From contig CANMGU010000001.1 of assembly GCA_947497455.1 (NCBI GenBank), forward strand, positions 1,488,001 to 1,552,000: a stretch of DNA of 64,000 nt, read 5' to 3'. Positions within the stretch are counted from its first letter, which is position 1. Every line of letters starts with the position of its first letter. The position numbers were made by a program, and so were the translations under genes. Under the pieces are notes generated by a model that searched no databases, had not been told where the DNA came from, and saw only the letters and a list, made by a program, of their open reading frames with translations. Shown here piece by piece: positions 57,404-64,000 of this stretch. The DNA is from an uncultured Sphingomonadaceae bacterium. GTDB taxonomy: Bacteria; Pseudomonadota; Alphaproteobacteria; Sphingomonadales; Sphingomonadaceae.

Positions 57404-58854
57404 AATAGAGCCTGGGCTGCCGTTGCAGTGACCGGCGCCAGCAGCGGGATCGTCAAATATCCCAGCGGTGAAACAGCTGTGGCCAATATAGCGATTATAG
57501 CATTTTCCGTCTTGTGCCCGGTATGGACAATTTCATTGGCGGCTTCGTCGAAGAACATGATCTTGACGACCTTGATGTAATAAAATGCACCGATAACCGA
57601 CGCTGCAATACCGATCACTGCGAGCGGCAACATACCAGCGGCAACGGCGGCATCAAAGACAAGAAACTTGCCCCAAAAACCGAAAAGTGGAGGAATTCCA
57701 GCTAAAGAGAACATGAAGAACATCATCGCCCATGCGAGTGCTGGACGGGTTTTCGCTAGCCCTGAGAGACTGGACAGGGATTCAAGCGGCTTGCCCTCTG
57801 CATCACGCATTTCCATCACGCAGATGAAGCTGCCCAGCGTCATCACAACATAGATGATCAGATAGAATAGCATCGCAGAGATACCCTGTGCCGTTCCCGC
57901 AGCCAGACCGATAAGCAGAAAACCGACATTGTTGATCGAACTATAGGCCAGCAGGCGTTTGATATTCTGCTGACCAATGGCCGCGACCGCGCCGAGCACG
58001 ATGGAAGCCAAAGCAACGAATACAATGATCTGCTGCCACGTTGATGTCTGTTCGCCAAAAGCATCAATGATTACCCGAACGGTCAGCGCAATAGCAGCCA
58101 CTTTGGGCGCGCTTGCGAAAAAGGCGGTGACAGGTGTTGGAGCGCCTTCATAAACGTCCGGCGTCCACATATGGAAAGGTACGGCGCTGATCTTGAATGC
58201 AAGTCCAGCAAGCACCAGGACCACTCCGATAAGCGGTCCGGTTGCCAGATCACCAGTCAATGCATCAGCAATGACGGAAAAATTGGTCGATCCGGCAAAT
58301 CCGTAGACTAGGGAAATACCGAACAACAACATCCCACTAGCGAGAGAGCCCAGAACGAAATATTTCAAACCGGCTTCCGACGAACGCACATCATTGCGGA
58401 TGATACTGGCCAGAACATAAGCGGACAGGCTGTTTAGCTCCAGCCCGATATAAAGCGTCATCATATCGACGGCCGAGACCATCATGCCCATACCCACGGT
58501 CGCGAAAAGGATCAGAACCGGATATTCCGGACGATAGGACCCACTATCTTTGAAGAACCGCGGGGCAATGATCAGCGAAACAATTGCGGCAAAATAGATG
58601 AGCAATTTTGCGAAACTGCCAAACCCATCCATGCGATAGAGGCTGTAAAAGGCATCACCACCAAATTCAAAAGATGGATTGGTCAAAAATTCAAACGCAT
58701 AAGCTGAGGAGCCAAACAAGGCGACAACCGCCAATATGCTGATCAGACGTGCTGACTTCAAACCACCCCACGCGGCCACAAGCAGCAATATCATACCGCT
58801 CACCGACAATATGATCTCGGGAAGCGTGAAAATCAGTGAAAGTCTATAATCCAT
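57400..58854 (-). CDS. nuoN: NADH-quinone oxidoreductase subunit N
   Basis: NuoN is one of the three antiporter-like proton-pumping subunits of complex I. The 484-residue protein has about 14 helices, with the conserved proton-path Lys/Glu helices in LYIGLELNSLSAYVL and the KISAVPFHMWTPDVYEGAPTP segment. Its ATG overlaps the nuoM stop by one base. The nuo order here (I,J,K,L,M,N in transcription order) is the usual one. Confidence 0.97.
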   Translation of the reverse strand: MDYRLSLIFTLPEIILSVSGMILLLVAAWGGLKSARLISILAVVALFGSSAYAFEFLTNPSFEFGGDAFYSLYRMDGFGSFAKLLIYFAAIVSLIIAPRFFKDSGSYRPEYPVLILFATVGMGMMVSAVDMMTLYIGLELNSLSAYVLASIIRNDVRSSEAGLKYFVLGSLASGMLLFGISLVYGFAGSTNFSVIADALTGDLATGPLIGVVLVLAGLAFKISAVPFHMWTPDVYEGAPTPVTAFFASAPKVAAIALTVRVIIDAFGEQTSTWQQIIVFVALASIVLGAVAAIGQQNIKRLLAYSSINNVGFLLIGLAAGTAQGISAMLFYLIIYVVMTLGSFICVMEMRDAEGKPLESLSSLSGLAKTRPALAWAMMFFMFSLAGIPPLFGFWGKFLVFDAAVAAGMLPLAVIGIAASVIGAFYYIKVVKIMFFDEAANEIVHTGHKTENAIIAILATAVSPLGYLTIPLLAPVTATAAQALF

Positions 58855-60404
58855 TAGTGCGACTCCCCTTGATCGGCTTCGACCTCAAGGCCATTGGGTG
58901 CCGCTTTTACCTGTCCCATTTTCAAATGCGCATCCCCCTCTGGCGCTGCACGGTCTATGCGAGCGACCAGCGCTCCGACATCGCCACGGATCGGAGCCAT
59001 GAAGCTCTCGGGATAAACACCCATCCACATAACCGCTGCAGCGATCGGTGCGAGCAATGCCATCTCACGCGCGGAGAGATCCGGCATCGCTTTGACATCA
59101 TCATGAACAAGTTCACCAAAGGCGACCCGGCGATAAAGATACAGCATATAGCCGGCCCCCAATATGATACCGGTTGTTGCTACCAGCGTGACCCAACTGT
59201 TCACTTTGTAGAGTCCGACCAGCGACAGGAATTCACCGACAAACCCGCTTGTGCCAGGAAGGCCGATAGATGCCATGGTGAAGAGCATGAATAGCAGTGC
59301 ATATTTCGGCATATTGATCGAGAGACCACCATAACGGTCAATCTCTCTGGTATGCAGCCGATCATAGATCACTCCGACACACAGGAACAGCGCACCCGAA
59401 ACCAGACCATGACTGAGCATGACAATAATCGCGCCTTCAATGCCTTGACGGTTGAAAGCGAATAAACCCAGTGTCACGATTGCCATATGGGCCACCGATG
59501 AATAGGCGATCAGCTTCTTCATATCCTGCTGCACCAGCGCGACCAGCGAGGTGTAAACAACCGCGACCATCGAGAGACCGAATACCAGCCAGATAAATTG
59601 TTCGGACGCTTCCGGGAACATTGGTAGCGAAAAACGCAGGAAGCCATAGCCGCCCATTTTTAGCAGCACACCTGCCAGAATGACGGAGCCTGCCGTGGGC
59701 GCCTGAACGTGCGCATCAGGCAGCCAGGTGTGGACCGGCCACATCGGCATCTTGACCGCAAAGCTGGCAAAAAACGCGAGCCAGAGCCAAGTCTGTGCTT
59801 CAGGCGCAAAGTCATAGTTGAGCAGGGTTGGGATATCGCTGGTGCCCGCATCCTGCACCATCCACAGCATCGCGATCAGCATCACGACAGAGCCGAGCAA
59901 TGTGTAAAGGAAGAACTTGTAGCTCGCGTAAATCCGATTGGTTCCGCCCCAGATACCGATAATCAGATACATCGGAATCAGGCCCGCCTCGAACAGGATG
60001 TAGAATAAGAAGATATCCTGCGCCGCGAACACGCCAATCATCAGCACTTCCATGAACAGGAAAGCAGCCATATATTCGCCAACGCGTTCCTTGATCGACT
60101 CCCAGCTTGCGCCAATACAGATGGGCATAAGGAATACCGTAAGCATGATCAGCATCATCGAAATGCCGTCTATCCCGAGCGCCCAGGCGAAATTGCCGAA
60201 CATTTCGACGCGCTCGACATATTGCCATTGCGGACCGCCGATATCGTAATTGACCCACAAAACGACACCAAGCACGAAAAGCACCAGAGTCGTTACAAGC
60301 GCTAGTAAGCGGGCCGCATGTGCGCCCAAAAACAGGCAAATAATCGCCGCCAGCATGGGCAGGCCCATCATCAGCGACAGGATTGGGAAATCAAGCTGGT
60401 TCAT
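58854..60404 (-). CDS. nuoM: NADH-quinone oxidoreductase subunit M
   Basis: NuoM, 516 residues, is the middle antiporter-like pump module. LFEAGLIPMYLIIGIWGG and the KMPMWPVHTWLPDAHVQAPT segment are characteristic. The ATG at 60404 overlaps the nuoL stop (TGATG) and is chosen over a start at 60431. Its C terminus carries an unusual short hydrophilic tail. Confidence 0.97.
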   Translation of the reverse strand: MNQLDFPILSLMMGLPMLAAIICLFLGAHAARLLALVTTLVLFVLGVVLWVNYDIGGPQWQYVERVEMFGNFAWALGIDGISMMLIMLTVFLMPICIGASWESIKERVGEYMAAFLFMEVLMIGVFAAQDIFLFYILFEAGLIPMYLIIGIWGGTNRIYASYKFFLYTLLGSVVMLIAMLWMVQDAGTSDIPTLLNYDFAPEAQTWLWLAFFASFAVKMPMWPVHTWLPDAHVQAPTAGSVILAGVLLKMGGYGFLRFSLPMFPEASEQFIWLVFGLSMVAVVYTSLVALVQQDMKKLIAYSSVAHMAIVTLGLFAFNRQGIEGAIIVMLSHGLVSGALFLCVGVIYDRLHTREIDRYGGLSINMPKYALLFMLFTMASIGLPGTSGFVGEFLSLVGLYKVNSWVTLVATTGIILGAGYMLYLYRRVAFGELVHDDVKAMPDLSAREMALLAPIAAAVMWMGVYPESFMAPIRGDVGALVARIDRAAPEGDAHLKMGQVKAAPNGLEVEADQGESH

Positions 60405-62407
60405 CAGTTTGCCCCCCGCACGATTAGCCACGTCACCGCAGCCGCCAGTCCAAGCAACATGACCAGCGCATAGCTATAGAGATAGCCGGTCTGGAATTTC
60501 TTCGCGACCCCGGCACCACTCGCAACAACAGCAGCCACACCATTGGGACCAAAACGGTCAATTGTGCCTTCGTCACCTGCTTTCCAGAACAACCGACCAA
60601 ACCAGAAGGCCGGGCGGACAAAGATCAGGTCATACAACTCGTCAAAATACCATTTGTTGAAGAAGAAATTATAGACCGGCTGGAACGTTGCAGCGAGACG
60701 TGCCGGGCGATCTTTGCCGCGGAAGTACATCAGAAATGCTGTGGTCAGACCAATGAGCATCGCAACCGTAGAGGCCAGCTTTACCCAAAGCGGCACTTCG
60801 TGAATTGCGTGCATCAGATGACGGTCAAACGCGAGACTACCTCCCCAGAAGCGGAAGCCTTCGGTCGCGTCGATAAACTGATTGTGGAACAGGAAGCCTG
60901 CTGCGATCGCTCCAAAGCCGAGGACACCCAATGGTATCAGCATAGAGATTGGACTTTCATGAGGATGATAACCGCCGGTTGAATCTTCAGCCGTTTCAGG
61001 TGTCTTGTGAACGCTATGCTGAATATGCTCGGACTGGATCCAGCGCGGCGTGCCCCAGAAAGTCAAGAACATCAGTCGCCAGCTGTAGAAGCTTGTCAGC
61101 AAGGCCGCCAGCACACCAATGGCAAAGGCAAATTGACCGGCGCTTGAACCGCTTGCAAACGCCGCCTCGATAATCGCGTCTTTCGAATAGAAGCCGGCAA
61201 AGCCGCCAAGACCCACAATACCAACGCCTGTAATCGCCAGCGTACCGGCCATCATAGCCCAGAAGGTCAACGGGATTTCTTTCCGCAGTCCACCATAATA
61301 GCGCATATCCTGTTCGTGATGCATTGCGTGGATTACCGATCCGGCGCCAAGGAATAGCAGCGCTTTGAAGAAGGCGTGGGTAAACAGATGGAACATCGCG
61401 GCGCTATAGGCACCAACACCGGCAGCAAAGAACATATAGCCAAGCTGAGAACAGGTTGAATAGGCGATGACGCGCTTGATATCATGCTGGACCAAACCAA
61501 CTGTCGCCGCAAAAATCGCTGTACAAGCGCCGACCACAGTGACGACGGTCAATGCAACTTCGCTGGTTTCGAACATGGGTGACAGGCGGCAGACCATGAA
61601 CACCCCTGCGGTCACCATCGTGGCGGCGTGAATCAGTGCCGAAACAGGTGTCGGCCCTTCCATCGCATCAGGCAGCCAAGTGTGCAGTCCCAGTTGTGCC
61701 GATTTGCCCATCGCACCGACGAACAACAGCAGGCAGAGAATCGTCATGGTATCCAACCGCATACCAGCAAAGGTGATGGTTGAGCCTGCCATTGCCGGAG
61801 CTGCTTCCAGAATCTCGGGAATGGATACGGTCCCGAAAACCAGGAAGGTTCCGAAGATGCCGAGCATGAAGCCTAGATCACCAACACGATTGACAACAAA
61901 GGCTTTAATCGCAGCGGCACTGGCTGTCGGTTTCTTGAACCAGAAACCAATCAGCAGATACGAGGCAAGCCCGACACCTTCCCAACCGAAGAACATCTGG
62001 ACCAGATTGTCAGCCGTAACCAGCATCAACATCGCGAAGGTAAAGAGGGACAAATAAGCGAAAAAGCGCGGCTGATCAGGATCTTCATCCATATAGCCCC
62101 AGCTATAGAGATGAACGAGAGCCGATACCGTTGTCACAACAACCAACATAACGGCAGTTAGCGCATCTACGCGCAGGGCCCATTCAAAATTAAGATCGCC
62201 CGACTGCACCCATGTCAGAACCGGCACCACTTCGGCGGCGCGGGACAACAAGATATAATCGATAAAGACCGGCCAACTGAGCGCACAAGATACGAACAGA
62301 GCGGCGGTTGTCACAAATTTGGCCGGCACATTGCCAATCATGCGATTGCCAAAACCTGCGACTATTGCTGCCAGCAAGGGCAGGAAAACGATAAGCTGGA
62401 TCGTCAA
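60404..62407 (-). CDS. nuoL: NADH-quinone oxidoreductase subunit L
   Basis: NuoL is the distal pump subunit with the long lateral helix. The 667-residue protein has [45 protein letters not shown] (quoted here as a landmark region) and the C-terminal amphipathic helix. It starts four bases after nuoK and ends overlapping nuoM. Confidence 0.97.
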   Translation of the reverse strand: MTIQLIVFLPLLAAIVAGFGNRMIGNVPAKFVTTAALFVSCALSWPVFIDYILLSRAAEVVPVLTWVQSGDLNFEWALRVDALTAVMLVVVTTVSALVHLYSWGYMDEDPDQPRFFAYLSLFTFAMLMLVTADNLVQMFFGWEGVGLASYLLIGFWFKKPTASAAAIKAFVVNRVGDLGFMLGIFGTFLVFGTVSIPEILEAAPAMAGSTITFAGMRLDTMTILCLLLFVGAMGKSAQLGLHTWLPDAMEGPTPVSALIHAATMVTAGVFMVCRLSPMFETSEVALTVVTVVGACTAIFAATVGLVQHDIKRVIAYSTCSQLGYMFFAAGVGAYSAAMFHLFTHAFFKALLFLGAGSVIHAMHHEQDMRYYGGLRKEIPLTFWAMMAGTLAITGVGIVGLGGFAGFYSKDAIIEAAFASGSSAGQFAFAIGVLAALLTSFYSWRLMFLTFWGTPRWIQSEHIQHSVHKTPETAEDSTGGYHPHESPISMLIPLGVLGFGAIAAGFLFHNQFIDATEGFRFWGGSLAFDRHLMHAIHEVPLWVKLASTVAMLIGLTTAFLMYFRGKDRPARLAATFQPVYNFFFNKWYFDELYDLIFVRPAFWFGRLFWKAGDEGTIDRFGPNGVAAVVASGAGVAKKFQTGYLYSYALVMLLGLAAAVTWLIVRGAN

Positions 62408-62411
62408 GTCC

Positions 62412-62717
62412 CTAACCCTTCATCCGATTGACATCATCCACGGCGATTGTGCCGCGCTGACGGAAATAAATAACCAATATCGCAAGACCGATGGCCGCTT
62501 CACCCGCAGCAACCGTCAGCACGAACATCGCAAATATCTGCCCGGTCATGTCACCCAGAAATGCGCTAAACGCGACCAGGTTCAGATTGACCGAGAGCAA
62601 GATCAACTCGATCGCCATCAGGATGATGATGATATTCTTGCGGTTCAGGAAGATGCCCAGCATGCCCATCACAAACAGGATGGAACTGACCACCAGATAA
62701 TGTTCAATGCCGATCAT
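62412..62717 (-). CDS. nuoK: NADH-quinone oxidoreductase subunit K
   Basis: NuoK, 101 residues, with three helices and the conserved membrane glutamates in [16 protein letters not shown] and [12 protein letters not shown]. Its ATG overlaps the nuoJ stop by four bases. Confidence 0.97.
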   Translation of the reverse strand: MIGIEHYLVVSSILFVMGMLGIFLNRKNIIIILMAIELILLSVNLNLVAFSAFLGDMTGQIFAMFVLTVAAGEAAIGLAILVIYFRQRGTIAVDDVNRMKG

Positions 62718-63325
62718 AGCTCGACCCCCTTGCCGACTTCAGGCTGTTCATTGCGTGTCGCGTCTTCAGGACGCCTTCTCACCTGTTCCTGAATGCTCTG
62801 GATCCGAACGCCGCCGCGTTTGCGGTTGGTGAGAACAATCGCGCCAACCATGGCGACCAGCAGAACCAAGCCAGCGGCTTCGAAAAGGAATACATATTTG
62901 GTGTAGAGCAATGTGCCCAGCGCTTCGATGTTGGAAGGTCCGCCTGCTGGTGGCCCAACGACGGCAGTCGCTTCGCCCATGCCGCCCGCGCTCCATGCGC
63001 CGATGCCGAAAATAATCTCGGCCAGCAATACAAGTGCCAGCAACAGCCCCAGCGGCAGGTTCTTCATGAAACCGGCCCGTAGTTCGGCAAAATCAATATC
63101 GAGCATCATCACGACGAACAGGAAGAGAACCGCCACTGCGCCGACATAGACGATGACCAGCAAGGCCGCGATAAACTCTGCACCAACCAAAAGCATTAAG
63201 CCCGCAGCGTTAAAAAAGGCCAGAATTAGCCACAAAACACTATGCACGGGATTGCGCGCAAAGATGCAAAACGCACCGCTGGCGATCACGATCGATGCGA
63301 ATAGATAGAAAGCGAATATTTGCAT
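62714..63325 (-). CDS. nuoJ: NADH-quinone oxidoreductase subunit J
   Basis: NuoJ, 203 residues, with five membrane helices and the pi-bulge helix region [17 protein letters not shown] charged C-terminal tail (about 165-203) follows the last helix. It begins 41 bases after nuoI and overlaps nuoK. Confidence 0.96.
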   Translation of the reverse strand: MQIFAFYLFASIVIASGAFCIFARNPVHSVLWLILAFFNAAGLMLLVGAEFIAALLVIVYVGAVAVLFLFVVMMLDIDFAELRAGFMKNLPLGLLLALVLLAEIIFGIGAWSAGGMGEATAVVGPPAGGPSNIEALGTLLYTKYVFLFEAAGLVLLVAMVGAIVLTNRKRGGVRIQSIQEQVRRRPEDATRNEQPEVGKGVEL

Positions 63326-63366
63326 GTTTACGGTTTCTGCAACCCCCTTAGAATCTTGTCAGCGCC

Positions 63367-63852
63367 TTAACGATAGGGCGCGTCGGCGGCAAGGTTGGAT
63401 GCGATGGCTCGCTCCCATTTGTCACCATTTTCAAGCAATTTTGCCTTGTCGTAAATAAGTTCTTCGCGTGTCTCGGTCGAATATTCGAAATTCGGCCCTT
63501 CGACCACCGCATCCACCGGACAGGCTTCCTGACAGAAACCACAATAGATGCATTTGGTCATATCGATGTCATAGCGTGTCGTCCGGCGGCTGCCATCCTC
63601 GCGCGGTTCGGCTTCAATCGTAATCGCCTGTGCCGGGCAAACCGCTTCGCAGAGCTTGCACGCAATGCAGCGCTCTTCGCCATTGGGATAACGGCGCAAC
63701 ACATGCTCCCCTCGGAACCGCGGTGAAATCGGGTTCTTCTCATAGGGATAGTTGATCGTTTTCTTCTTCTTGAAGAAATATTTAAACGTCAAAGCATGTG
63801 CCTTCAATATTTCCCAAAGCGTGAAGGCCTTTATGGTTTGTGCGATGCTCAT
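63367..63852 (-). CDS. nuoI: NADH-quinone oxidoreductase subunit I
   Basis: NuoI is the peripheral-arm ferredoxin that carries clusters N6a and N6b. The 161-residue protein has [12 protein letters not shown] and [12 protein letters not shown], each with four cysteines. Its ATG overlaps the stop of an upstream frame (ATGA), so translation is coupled. Confidence 0.97.
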   Translation of the reverse strand: MSIAQTIKAFTLWEILKAHALTFKYFFKKKKTINYPYEKNPISPRFRGEHVLRRYPNGEERCIACKLCEAVCPAQAITIEAEPREDGSRRTTRYDIDMTKCIYCGFCQEACPVDAVVEGPNFEYSTETREELIYDKAKLLENGDKWERAIASNLAADAPYR

Positions 63853-64000
63853 TTGGCAAACTCTCTAAACATTCTAAATGCGTTTTCATCGTCGGCAATA
63901 TCGCATTTTACATGGTAAACCCGCTCCAACAGGATATTTGAGTTTCGATCTCGTTCCTCTTGAATGACCGACATCAACGCCACCGGATGATCAGTCACTT
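63849..64000 (-). CDS. Unrecognised frame directly upstream of nuoI (5' part outside window)
   Basis: An open frame enters from the window edge and stops at 63849, overlapping the nuoI start as ATGA. The visible 49 residues (ending [12 protein letters not shown], with [15 protein letters not shown] earlier) are hydrophilic and unlike the membrane-embedded NuoH C terminus normally found here. It may be a small inserted gene within the nuo operon. Nothing about its function can be inferred. Confidence 0.6.
   Translation of the reverse strand, partial: VTDHPVALMSVIQEERDRNSNILLERVYHVKCDIADDENAFRMFREFAK

Overview
The window is a stretch of core chromosome from an alphaproteobacterium, most likely a member of the Sphingomonadales close to Sphingorhabdus/Parasphingorhabdus. 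This placement is inferred from gene order and protein families, not from a database search. Pointers are the divL-tsaE-amgK-murU-addB-addA-trxA run, the trp-moaC-moeA-lexA block, DUF2336 and DUF1467 proteins, the alphaproteobacterial SOS box GTTC-N7-GTTC, an alphaproteobacterial RpoH promoter and a ROSE-like thermometer, and moderate GC. I found no rRNA, tRNA, CRISPR array, insertion sequence, prophage or attachment site.

Layout. 1-5.3 kb: secA (minus, cut by the window edge), a small secreted protein, then argJ, a GST and an IMPase-family phosphatase (plus). 5.3-16.7 kb: a tight minus-strand operon of a DivL-type kinase, tsaE, the AmgK/MurU peptidoglycan-recycling pair, addB, addA and trxA. 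16.8-18.5 kb: moaB and an SOS-box-preceded radical SAM gene (plus). 18.5-26.3 kb: acyl-CoA ligase, dnaE, glutathione peroxidase and the Lol lipoprotein transporter (minus). 26.3-27.3 kb: an orphan terminator (possible sRNA), then an RpoH-type promoter and ROSE-like leader in front of a small heat-shock gene. 27.4-31.6 kb: Crp/Fnr regulator with an operator-like palindrome, pyrG, secG and tpiA (minus). 31.8-42.3 kb: ppiD-like chaperone and trpE, a three-gene inverted block (YjbR, exported GST, PHA-system protein), then trpG-ycxB-trpD-trpC-moaC-moeA-lexA. 42.3-47.4 kb: comEC (minus), gltX and gltA (plus). 47.4-54 kb: a signalling/membrane cluster (degenerate histidine kinase, DUF2336, a nucleotidyltransferase-like membrane protein, degenerate Hpt) opposite a 781-residue membrane-anchored coiled-coil protein. 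54-64 kb: DUF1467, RNase J, coaX, birA and the distal nuo operon (nuoN,M,L,K,J,I), with an unrecognised reading frame directly upstream of nuoI.

How the genes fit together. The window joins housekeeping (protein export, replication, recombination, Trp/Arg/CTP/molybdopterin synthesis, respiration) with envelope work (Lol, PpiD, peptidoglycan recycling) and stress control (RpoH/ROSE, LexA). The main surprise is that three phosphotransfer-family proteins lack the expected histidine: a DivL-like kinase has Tyr569, a second kinase has Pro252, and an Hpt protein has Trp55. The last two lie in one same-strand cluster with DUF2336. The other strong signals are matching LexA-box promoters at lexA and the SplB-like radical SAM gene, and the ROSE-like leader.
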